From Actinomarinicola tropica (GTDB lineage: Bacteria > Actinomycetota > Acidimicrobiia > Acidimicrobiales > SKKL01): a stretch of 64,000 nucleotides of DNA. Within the stretch, counting starts at the first letter, position 1; each line of letters begins with the position of its first letter. The stretch spans positions 1-64,000 of the forward strand of contig NZ_CP045851.1 of assembly GCF_009650215.1 (NCBI RefSeq), written 5' to 3'. The notes below the pieces were generated by a model, which made no database searches, was not told where the DNA came from, and worked only from the letters and a program-made list of their open reading frames with translations. Positions 37,001 to 43,835 of the stretch are shown in pieces. Both the position numbers and the translations under genes were made by a program.

Positions 37001-38724
37001 CCCGCGACGCCGACGGCTACCTGACGGGGCTGGGTGACGGCGCCGGGTTCCAGGTCGCCCTCGACCGCCGCGACGACGGCCGCCTCGTCGGGTTCACCTG
37101 GCGTGGCCGCCGCGTCGACCTGCCGGCCGAGCTCGACCTCGGACGCGACGACGACGGTCGCATCACCCTCGACGAGCACGGCCGGCGCTTCGGCTACGAC
37201 CTCGCGGGGCGACTGGCCGAGGCCACCGTCGGGTCGTCCACGACCACGTACGGCTACGACGACCGTGGGCTGCTCGCCACCGAGCGCACCGACGGCGGCG
37301 TGCGCACCCATCGCTACGGTCGGGCCGGCGAGCTGCTCGCCACCGTCGACCCCGACGGCACCGAGACCACCTACGAGTACGACCGCAGCGGCCGCCGCGT
37401 CGCCGAGGTCCGCTCCGACGGGAGCAGGGTCGCGTACCGCTGGAACGCGCTCGGCCGCCTCGTGGGCGTGCACCGCACCGCCGCCGACGGGACCGAGGTC
37501 CAGCGCGACATCCGGCGCGACCCGGTCGGTCGCCCGGTGTCGGTCGACGGCATCCCCATCCTCTGGGACAGCGAGGCCACCGGCAGCCTCCTCGGGATCG
37601 GCGACGAGCGCTACCTCTGGTGGGGCAACCGGGTCCTCGTCGCCACCGACCCCGACGCCGGCTGGGACCGCCGCACCACCGACGACCCCTGGGGGTTCGA
37701 CGGTGGCACCGGCGTCCGCCTCGGCTTCCGAGGCGAGCTGGCGGTCGACGACCTCCTGCTTCTCGGTGACCGGGCCTACGACACGCGCACCCGGACCTTC
37801 CTCAGCCGGGACCCGATGCCGCCGGTCCTCGGCGAGCTCGCGGTGGGCGGCCCGTACGTCTACGCCTGGAACGACCCGGTCAACCTCGTCGACCCCACCG
37901 GCCGCCGGCCGATCAGCGACGAGGACTACGCGGCGATGCGGGAGCAGGCTGCCAAGGGCATGTTCGAGAAGGCGTGGGACGCCGTCTCGCAGGACCCGTG
38001 GACCTACCTCGCCAAGGCGGCGATCGTCGTCGGCGGCGTCGTGGTCATGGCGGTCGCGACGGCCACCCTCGGGCCGGTCGGCGTCATCGCCGCCGGAGCG
38101 GTGGTCGGCGCCCTCTCCTCGGGGCTCAACGCCCGACTGGACGGCAAGTCGTGGGAGGACACCGGGCGGGAGGCCTTGCTCGGCGGGGTGACGGGCGCGG
38201 TGGGCGCCGGCTTCGGCGTCGGCGTCAGCTCGGCGGTCACCCGGTTCGTGCCGCCGTCGGTGATGAGCAGCACCGGCTCGCGCCTCGCGGTGAACGCGGG
38301 TTCGGGGGCGGTCCAGAACTACCCGATGGCGATCGGATCCGAGGCGCTCAACTCGTTCACGCCGGGTGGCGACGGCCAGATGGACTGGGGCGGAGCGGTT
38401 CGCCAGGCGACCATGGACACGGTTATCGGCGTGGGCTCGAGCGAGGTGCAGCACCGCGCCCTCGACGGGCTCGGCGATCCCTCGGGCGCCTTCGACGGGG
38501 AGACCCCGGAGTCGCTGCTCCCGAACCCCGTCCGCGACAACTGGGACATCAACCACGCCACCCAGGCCGACCTGGAGAGCGTGCCCGGCATCGGTCCGCG
38601 GACGGCGGAGCGGATCATCCAGTACCGCGAGTCGGTGCGGGGCCTCGACGCCGAGAGCCTCACCGACGTGCCCGGCGTCGGACCGGCCCGGGCCCGTGCC
38701 CTCATCGAGGCCGGGGCGGTCTGA
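34033..38724 (+). CDS. RHS/YD-repeat protein with C-terminal ComEA-like HhH domain
   Basis: A 1563-aa protein. Residues 1-105 are helical and may be a WXG/ESX-like targeting module. Residues 130-205 match DUF6531 (DDPICMANGNFLLRDGDL, YNSLDRRDGVFGPGW). About 270-1240 is a long series of YD repeats, and the RHS core (RTFLSRDPMP, YVYAWNDPVNLVDPTG) ends near 1290. The variable tip has a hydrophobic stretch (about 1326-1362) and finishes with two helix-hairpin-helix motifs (VPGIGPRTAERII and VPGVGPARARALI, 1505-1563). RHS cages usually carry a toxin at this position. No recognisable nuclease and no obvious immunity gene follow. GAGAGG precedes ATG 34033 by 12 nt. Confidence 0.9.
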   Translation: MTVTSANPVDLATFVDGSSSAVSSAATRLDTVAAKANAVSGACSFQHPSTPSLAAAGELLQSWQTNADFVATVREQLVLANRFDGDGVVSVAAADVDAALAARGLDTAPGPIDVAAVEMFGQPPYSGFRDDPICMANGNFLLRDGDLAMYGVAASLAVVRAYNSLDRRDGVFGPGWTSLVDVSLAVEDGRVTFRGPDGGGSVFHRSADDGSWLGGRRRGHELVEADSGWIVQEGRERSWRFDADGSCTGFTAVAAEVAIDRTAERVRLTDATSGRWVEHRIDPSLRRVVEAITSDGRTAAYRYDGDGRLVAVARPDGDVTYAHDDSGFLAEVRDADGILVCANEYDRGGRVLSQVDGRGRTTSYEYRPDGVSVDVADDGGPPNVMVHDRRGRMTAMIDGLGNTMRIAYDDDDNIVQVVDRTGAITRFSHDLRGNLIARTDPDGLRHTWDRDEQDRVVADTDRAGATTTYEYDGDDREPSRVVFADGTELHVELGPLGLPTGVVDADGVSIRLEWNRDGLLDAIADGLGNRITFEYDAAGRTVGVEAPEGIAATVELDAAGRVVALRDGDGLRTFEHTAAGRLAGGLSVAGSPWRAVRDAAGDVAALADARGVLVAYERDAVGRAVATTAPDGGRTTVEHDPLGRQVVTIDPAGGRTEVELDPEGRPVLVTDPTGRTWSRDVDVLGRTTMSVAPDGATTLLSYHPNGQLATHTDPAGHQWTYDVDRMGRVVAATDPAGRTTTYGYTPGGRLAEIRSPLGRTERRAYDAAGRLVRIVEHDGTEVVLERRADGAVARVRRDGVVSTFEYDVAGRLAAIAGPFGAYSTERTSGVATSGLSHGAAAAVVEYDDRGLPLRVTDPAGVVTEVEHDDVGRVAAYTTGDTTALLEWDVAGHLARVTDAYGSSTTFVRDARGAVERLIGPEGSEIVRSFDAAGRLTGATDAEGTPLLDVEHDANGRMVGATAGDALLRIRRDEVGRPVEVGTDAGRVTYARDADGYLTGLGDGAGFQVALDRRDDGRLVGFTWRGRRVDLPAELDLGRDDDGRITLDEHGRRFGYDLAGRLAEATVGSSTTTYGYDDRGLLATERTDGGVRTHRYGRAGELLATVDPDGTETTYEYDRSGRRVAEVRSDGSRVAYRWNALGRLVGVHRTAADGTEVQRDIRRDPVGRPVSVDGIPILWDSEATGSLLGIGDERYLWWGNRVLVATDPDAGWDRRTTDDPWGFDGGTGVRLGFRGELAVDDLLLLGDRAYDTRTRTFLSRDPMPPVLGELAVGGPYVYAWNDPVNLVDPTGRRPISDEDYAAMREQAAKGMFEKAWDAVSQDPWTYLAKAAIVVGGVVVMAVATATLGPVGVIAAGAVVGALSSGLNARLDGKSWEDTGREALLGGVTGAVGAGFGVGVSSAVTRFVPPSVMSSTGSRLAVNAGSGAVQNYPMAIGSEALNSFTPGGDGQMDWGGAVRQATMDTVIGVGSSEVQHRALDGLGDPSGAFDGETPESLLPNPVRDNWDINHATQADLESVPGIGPRTAERIIQYRESVRGLDAESLTDVPGVGPARARALIEAGAV

Positions 38725-38729
38725 CCCCC

Positions 38730-38746
38730 GGGGGAGTTGTCCCCCC
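38730..38746. promoter_or_regulatory. Palindrome before WXG100 copy 2
   Basis: GGGGGAG-TT-GTCCCCCC is one G shorter on the left arm than copy 1. The candidate -10 TAGGTT is at 38780-38785, again 34 nt from the edge. Confidence 0.5.
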
Positions 38747-38842
38747 GTGGTGGGGGTTCTCGGTGTGGGGGGTGGTTGTTAGGTTCGCCGCTGTTGGGTG
38801 TTGGTCGTCGTTCCCGGTGGTGCCGGGGTGAGGAGTGGTGTG

Positions 38843-39430
38843 GTGTCGGATGTGCGTGTGAACCCGCCGTCGGTGCGGGCCTACGGTCAGTCGGCTCAGG
38901 AGATGTTCGGGTCGATCCGGACGTCGTTGGAGGCGTTGGTGTCCGATGCGGTGTCGGTGGACTACTACGGGCCGAACGCGGTGGCGTTCAAGACCAAGTG
39001 CGGGCAGTTGGCGACGGAGCTGGCGAACGCGTTGACCCAGGACATGACCAAGATCGCCGATGCGGTGCGGTCGACGACGTCGAACATCGCGGCGTCGTTG
39101 GGTGGTGGTCCGGTGGACATCGCGTTCAACGGGTCGACGATCTCGGCGCCGGCGGTGCCGGCGGGTGATGAGTCGGTGGGGGCGAACCTGCCGGCTCTGG
39201 AGGGGATGAAGTCGACGGCGTCGTCGCACTTCTCGGCGATCTCCGAGCAGTTCTCGAACCACTTGTCGGCGTTGCAGAACACCGATTGGGTGGGGACGGC
39301 GAAGGACAACGCGGTGGGGGCGGTGTCGGGGTTCACGAGCTCGGCGCAGTCCAAGGTGCAGGAGGCCAACACCGAGATGGCCACCTACATCGACAAGCAG
39401 ATCGACGAGATCAACAAGGCCAACAAGTAG
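38843..39430 (+). CDS. Tandem WXG100-like secretion substrate, copy 2
   Basis: The 195-aa product is identical to that of 33402-33989, and the genes are identical in DNA as well. It has the same double helical hairpin with WVG near residue 150 and the same G-ending codon preference. GTG 38843 has GAGGAG 7 nt upstream. It lies between the RHS gene and the FxG protein. Lack of synonymous change means recent duplication or ongoing gene conversion. Two copies may raise dosage or secure supply beside the RHS cargo. Confidence 0.82.
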   Translation: MSDVRVNPPSVRAYGQSAQEMFGSIRTSLEALVSDAVSVDYYGPNAVAFKTKCGQLATELANALTQDMTKIADAVRSTTSNIAASLGGGPVDIAFNGSTISAPAVPAGDESVGANLPALEGMKSTASSHFSAISEQFSNHLSALQNTDWVGTAKDNAVGAVSGFTSSAQSKVQEANTEMATYIDKQIDEINKANK

Positions 39431-39462
39431 CGAGTGGGCCGAACGCGCAGGAGGGATCACGC

Positions 39463-39909
39463 ATGACGACCGGCGACGCGGTCGGGTTCGACTTCGAGGG
39501 CAGCCTCCAGCTGGCCCGCCAGCTGTGGCAGCTCGCCGACCTGATCCAGTCCGAGGACGCCGACCGCGAGGTGGACGCCGACACGGCCACGGCCAAGTTC
39601 GAGGGGCCCCACGCCGACTCGTTCGTCGCCCGGCGCGAGCAGGAGCGCACCAGCCGCACGACGGTGATCAGCGCCCTGCGCGACGACGCGCGCAACTGGG
39701 CCGAGGCGTGGGCCACGGCCATGGACCAGCAGAACAAGAACAACCGGGCGGCCCGGGTCGAGGAGATCCGCGAGAACCGCGGGGCGCTCGAGAGGTTCGG
39801 CGACCTGTTCGTCGGCGACGACTCCGACGAGCAGGTGCCGATGCCCGATCCCGTCGCGGTGCCGTCCGCCCCCGACTTCGCGCCGACGGCGACGCCGAAC
39901 GTCTACTGA
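39463..39909 (+). CDS. Small helical FxG (WXG100-like) protein
   Basis: A 148-aa protein. Residues 5-100 form two predicted helices joined by KFEGPHADSFVARREQERTS, which resembles the WxGPAADAF turn of WXG100 proteins with Phe for Trp. WAEAWATAMDQQNKNN follows, and the tail is Pro/Asp-rich. AGGAGGG (39449-39455) precedes ATG 39463. It is the last gene of the island, 32 nt after WXG100 copy 2, and converges with the next gene without a gap. It could be a WXG partner, an RHS chaperone or an immunity protein; the sequence does not decide. Confidence 0.65.
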   Translation: MTTGDAVGFDFEGSLQLARQLWQLADLIQSEDADREVDADTATAKFEGPHADSFVARREQERTSRTTVISALRDDARNWAEAWATAMDQQNKNNRAARVEEIRENRGALERFGDLFVGDDSDEQVPMPDPVAVPSAPDFAPTATPNVY

Positions 39910-40635
39910 CTAGAGGTGCACCGACGAGTGCCAGCGGTGGATCACCGCGGCGTCGCCGAACACCTCGAGCCGGCTGACGGGGATCCGGCCGAACATCACG
40001 AGCGCCAGGTCCGACGCCGGGCCGCGCAGGGCGACGTCGCCCTTGCCGTGGGCCCGCTCGACCGAGATGTCGGTGCCGCCGAGGGCGACCGTCCACTCGC
40101 CCTCGGTATCGGTGGCGTGCAGGTGGATCGTGACCGGCGGATCGGGCCACGGGTGGCGCTCCAGGCGCCGGGGGACGAAGACCTCGAACATCTCGTCGAC
40201 GATGTCGACGGCGTGGTCGGCGGGGAACGCCTCGGGGCTCGTCACCGTCGCCTGGGCGTCCCACCGGTGCACCGCCGTCTCGTGGGCGGCACGGCGGGCC
40301 CAGAAGCTGGCGGGCCGGGGGCCGAACCAGGATGAGGTCGGGTGGTCGGGGCCCACCTGCTCGAGGAGGTCGGCGAGCTCGTCGACGCCGTCGATCATCC
40401 AGTCGACGAGGTCGTCGGGGTCCTGCGGGAGCTCGACCTTGGGCGGCGGCTGCAACGCCTCGGGATCGGTGGTGGCGACCTGGGCGATCTGCCAGCGGTG
40501 GACCGACCCGAGGTGGTGGTAGAGGTCGACGAGCGTCCAGCCCGGACACGTCGGCACGTCGAGGTCGGCCGGGACGACCGCGACGAGCGCGTCGCCGTCA
40601 CGGCGCAGCGCCTCGATCCACCCCTCGACGTCCAC
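39910..40635 (-). CDS. DinB/MDMPI-family (mycothiol-dependent maleylpyruvate isomerase-like) protein
   Basis: A 241-aa protein with the N-terminal helical domain of the TIGR03083/MDMPI family: VPTCPGWTLVDLYHHLGSVHRW with metal-ligand-type His residues, and AHETAVHRWDAQ in the third helix. A C-terminal sterol-carrier-like domain follows. Such proteins often use mycothiol in actinobacteria; the substrate here is unknown. Its ATG lies 4 nt after the P-type ATPase stop, so it belongs to that operon. Confidence 0.82.
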   Translation of the reverse strand: MDVEGWIEALRRDGDALVAVVPADLDVPTCPGWTLVDLYHHLGSVHRWQIAQVATTDPEALQPPPKVELPQDPDDLVDWMIDGVDELADLLEQVGPDHPTSSWFGPRPASFWARRAAHETAVHRWDAQATVTSPEAFPADHAVDIVDEMFEVFVPRRLERHPWPDPPVTIHLHATDTEGEWTVALGGTDISVERAHGKGDVALRGPASDLALVMFGRIPVSRLEVFGDAAVIHRWHSSVHL

Positions 40636-40639
40636 GGGG

Positions 40640-43075
40640 TCAGTCTGGCAGGCGGGTGCCCGACACCGGGCGATGACCGTCGACGCGCTCCGTGCGGGGC
40701 GGCAGGTCCCATCCGGGCAGGAGCCGGGGCCCGACCTCGAGGACGGCCATCCCGACGAGGGCGCACACCGCCCCGAGGGTCCAGTGCTCGGTGTCGGGGA
40801 GGGTGAGGGCGAAGAACTCCTGGACCGGTCCCCAGGTGAGGGCGACGAGGTAGCCGCCGACCATCGCGGCGAGCAGCACGATCCGGTAGGTGTTCAGCGG
40901 CCGGCAGAGCAGCCCGAGGATGTAGAGGCCGAGGGCCAGCAGCACGCACACGGCGAGCGTCCGCGCCTCGTCGAGCTCGACGCCGGTGCGGTCCCGGACC
41001 TCGGAGTAGGCGACCCAGCTGGCGAGACCGGCGACGACCCCCGAGGGGATGGCGAAGCGGACGACGCGACCCACGAACCCCGGCACGGCCCGGCGCACGT
41101 TGGGCTCCAGCGCGAGGAAGAAGCCCGGGATCCCGATGCTGAACGTGCCGACGATCGTGAGGTGCCGCGGCAGGAACGGGAACGGCACCGAGAACAGCCC
41201 GGTCAGGGCGGCGAGCAACACGGCGTAGGCCGCCTTGGCCACGAAGACGTTGGCGACCCGCTCGATGTTGTTGATCACCCGTCGGCCCTCGGCGAGGACG
41301 GTGGGCAGGGTGGCGAACGCGTTGTCGAGCAGGACGAGCTGGGCCACGGCCCGGGCCGACGCGCTGCCGGCCCCCATGGCGATGCCCATGTCGGCGTCCT
41401 TCAGGGCGAGGACGTCGTTCACGCCGTCGCCGGTCATCGCCACCACGTGGCCGTGGCGCTGGAGCGCGCCGACCATCGCCCGCTTCTGGTGGGGCGTCAC
41501 CCGGCCGAACACGGTGGTGCCGTCGAGGACCGTCGCCAGCTCCTCCTCGTCGTCGGGCAGGTCCCGTGCGTCCATCGGGGGCCCGAGCGCGTCGATGCCG
41601 GCGCGCCCGGCGACCGCGGCGACCGTCGCCGGGTGGTCGCCGGAGATGACCTTCAGCGTGATCCCCTGGTCGGAGAAGTACCGCAGGATCTCCTCGGCGT
41701 CCGGCCGCACCTGGTCCTCGAGCAGCACGAGGGCGACGGGGGCCACGCCGTGCGGGAGGGCCCCGTCGCGGTGCGACTGGTCGAGCGCGAGGTCGGCCCG
41801 GGCGAGCAGGACGATGCGGCGACCGGCGTCGGCGTGGCGTGCGACCTCGTCCCGGCAGCGCTCGACCTGGTCGCCGGCGTCGGCTGCCGCTCCCTCGAGG
41901 ACGACCTCCGGGGCGCCGAGCACCCAGCAGCCGCGCCCGTCGAAGTCGGCGGCCGACCACTTGCGCGCCGACGAGAACGGGATGACGGTCCTCGGCGACC
42001 AGTCGTGCGGAGCGGCGAGGACCTCTCCGATCGCGGCGAGGGTGGCGTTCGGGTTGGGGTCGGCGGCGACGAGCGCGCCGAGCGCGGCGTGGACCTCGTC
42101 CACCCCCGTGAGGTCGTCGGCGAGGAGGACCACGTCGGTGTAGGCGATCTCCCCGGTGGTGATCGTCCCCGTCTTGTCGAGGCACAGCGTGTCCACCCGT
42201 GCGAGCAGCTCGACCGAGGCCAGCTCCTTGGCGAGCGCCTTGCGTCGGGCCAGGCCGAGGATCCCGACGATGAAGGCGATGCTCGTCAGCAGGACCAGCC
42301 CGTCGGGGACCATGGCGACCGCGGCAGCGACCGTGCCACGGAGCGCCTCGCGCCACTCGTCCTCGGCGGACAGGAGCGAGGCGAGCAGGAGCACCGAGAC
42401 CGGCGGGATGATGACGACGAGCCAGCGCAGGATGAGGTTGATGCCGCGCCGCAGCTCGGAGTGCGCGAGCTGGAAGCGCCGGGCTTCCTCGGCCAGCGCC
42501 GCGGCGTAGGACTCGGCGCCGATCCGGGTCGCCCGGTAGTAGCCGGATCCGGCTGCGACGAAGGAGCCCGACATGACCTGGTCGCCCTTCTCCTTCAGGA
42601 CCGGGTCGGACTCGCCGGTCAGGAGGGATTCGTTCGCCTCGAGCCCGTGGCTGACGAGGACCTCGCCGTCGACGACGATCTGGTCGCCGGGCTGGAGCTC
42701 GAGGACCTCGTCGGCGACGACGCCGGAGATGCCGATCTCGGCCACGTGGCCGTCGCGCACGACGCGGGCACGGGGGGCGTTGAGCACCGCGAGCCGGTCG
42801 AGCTCCCTCTTCGCCCGCAGCTCCTGCACGATGCCGATGACGCTGTTGCTGATCACGACGCCGGCGAAGAGGGCGTCGGGCCCCGGCGCGGCGATCATGA
42901 TGAGCACGAACATCACGCTGATGATCCCGTTGACCGGGGTGAGCACGTTGGCCCGCACGATCTGGCCGACCGTGCGGGTGGGGGTGTCGGGGACGAGGTT
43001 GATGCGCCCGTCTCGGGTGCGTTCCTCGACCTCGTCGGCCGTCAGGCCGTGGAGCGGGGGGGCGTGCGGGGCCAT
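40640..43075 (-). CDS. CtpE-like cation-transporting P-type ATPase
   Basis: An 811-aa P-type ATPase. The phosphorylation site is DKTGTITTGEIAYTD, the dephosphorylation loop is LTGESDPV, the hinge is MTGDGVNDVLALKDADMGIAMGAG, and there are about ten TM helices. The TM4 segment VPDGLVLLTSIAF matches the CtpE group, reported for calcium uptake in mycobacteria, and lacks the CPx motif of heavy-metal pumps. Ion specificity is therefore probably calcium or another light cation, by inference. It is cotranscribed with the downstream MDMPI-like gene. Confidence 0.88.
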   Translation of the reverse strand: MAPHAPPLHGLTADEVEERTRDGRINLVPDTPTRTVGQIVRANVLTPVNGIISVMFVLIMIAAPGPDALFAGVVISNSVIGIVQELRAKRELDRLAVLNAPRARVVRDGHVAEIGISGVVADEVLELQPGDQIVVDGEVLVSHGLEANESLLTGESDPVLKEKGDQVMSGSFVAAGSGYYRATRIGAESYAAALAEEARRFQLAHSELRRGINLILRWLVVIIPPVSVLLLASLLSAEDEWREALRGTVAAAVAMVPDGLVLLTSIAFIVGILGLARRKALAKELASVELLARVDTLCLDKTGTITTGEIAYTDVVLLADDLTGVDEVHAALGALVAADPNPNATLAAIGEVLAAPHDWSPRTVIPFSSARKWSAADFDGRGCWVLGAPEVVLEGAAADAGDQVERCRDEVARHADAGRRIVLLARADLALDQSHRDGALPHGVAPVALVLLEDQVRPDAEEILRYFSDQGITLKVISGDHPATVAAVAGRAGIDALGPPMDARDLPDDEEELATVLDGTTVFGRVTPHQKRAMVGALQRHGHVVAMTGDGVNDVLALKDADMGIAMGAGSASARAVAQLVLLDNAFATLPTVLAEGRRVINNIERVANVFVAKAAYAVLLAALTGLFSVPFPFLPRHLTIVGTFSIGIPGFFLALEPNVRRAVPGFVGRVVRFAIPSGVVAGLASWVAYSEVRDRTGVELDEARTLAVCVLLALGLYILGLLCRPLNTYRIVLLAAMVGGYLVALTWGPVQEFFALTLPDTEHWTLGAVCALVGMAVLEVGPRLLPGWDLPPRTERVDGHRPVSGTRLPD

Positions 43076-43115
43076 CCGGTGCCGAAAGCTACACGGGGCC
43101 CCGCAGCCCCCAGGC

Positions 43116-43733
43116 TCAGTCGACCGTGGCGGTCTCCGGGGTCCGCGCCCAGTGCACGAAGCCCGCGATCGACAGGAGCAGCATCAGCGCCGCACCGACG
43201 AAGGCGACCGTCGCGGCGAGCGACGCCTTGGCGCCGATCTCGCTGAACCCGTAGGCGGTCAGCAGGATGCCGCGGAGCGTCTCGCCGCGGAAGGCGGTGT
43301 CGCGCTGCTGGCTGATCGCCGCGAGCTCCTCCTCGAGGTCGGCGGTGTCGTCGCCGTCGGCCTCCGCCGCCTCGATCTGGGCCCGCAGCTCGCTCTGGGG
43401 CTCGCCGAGCTGCGCGTAGCTGAGGCCGCCGGTGCTCTGGCGCAGGTGCAGCCCGATGTACTCGTTGGCGTAGCACTCGGCCTCCTTCCCGGAGTCGAGG
43501 AGCCGCTCCTCCTCGGAGCCCGAGCCGTACTCGACGAGGCACTCGGCCTGGGCCTCCTCCTCGGAGAGCTCCTCGGCCGGCGTGAAGTAGATCTGCTGCT
43601 CCGAGAACTGCTCGGCGACGTAGTCGTCGGCGAAGTTCGCCTCGCCCTGCAGGACGATGCCGAAGATCAGGAGGAGCACGGCGATGCCGAGCCCTCCGAT
43701 GCTGAACGCGAGATCCAGGGTCTTCCGCTTCAT
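43116..43733 (-). CDS. Two-TM membrane protein of unknown function
   Basis: A 205-aa protein with an N-terminal TM helix (SIGGLGIAVLLLIFGIVLQ), an outer domain of about 120 residues rich in Glu and containing two Cys (AECLVEYGS and AECYANEY), and a second TM near the C-terminus (ATVAFVGAALMLLLSIAGFV). A strong AGGAGGAGG precedes the ATG. I do not recognise a family. It is divergent from a metal-type ABC ATPase with an inverted repeat between them, so joint control is possible. Confidence 0.72.
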   Translation of the reverse strand: MKRKTLDLAFSIGGLGIAVLLLIFGIVLQGEANFADDYVAEQFSEQQIYFTPAEELSEEEAQAECLVEYGSGSEEERLLDSGKEAECYANEYIGLHLRQSTGGLSYAQLGEPQSELRAQIEAAEADGDDTADLEEELAAISQQRDTAFRGETLRGILLTAYGFSEIGAKASLAATVAFVGAALMLLLSIAGFVHWARTPETATVD

Positions 43734-43782
43734 CGGGGTCCTCCTCCTGCCGCGGCCGCGCCGCGGCTCCGTCGTCCCGATC

Positions 43783-43817
43783 GACCCTACGGACGTCGCC
43801 CCGGCGGCCGTAGGGTC
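43783..43817. promoter_or_regulatory. 10-bp perfect inverted repeat, divergent intergenic region
   Basis: GACCCTACGG (43783-43792) and CCGTAGGGTC (43808-43817) are perfect complements with a 15-nt spacer. They lie just upstream of a candidate -10 TAGCGT (43824-43829) for the ABC ATPase. This is a candidate operator. Confidence 0.5.
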
Positions 43818-43835
43818 CCCCGGTAGCGTGACCGT

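Larger units (their letters stand above)
38730..39430 (+). repeat. Direct repeat copy 2 (promoter plus WXG100 gene)
   Basis: This is the second copy of the 33287-33989 unit, starting 5 nt after the RHS stop and including palindrome, promoter and the whole WXG100 gene. The coding part is identical to copy 1. Homologous recombination between copies would excise the 5.4-kb RHS unit and leave one WXG100 gene. Confidence 0.93.

Noticed and set aside
33287-39430. Insertion sequence or transposon bounded by the 0.7-kb repeats
   Set aside because: No transposase, inverted ends or target-site duplications are visible; the repeat contains only a WXG100 gene and its promoter.
39910-40635. Immunity gene for the RHS protein on the opposite strand
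   Set aside because: The protein clearly belongs to the DinB/MDMPI family and is coupled to the P-type ATPase gene.
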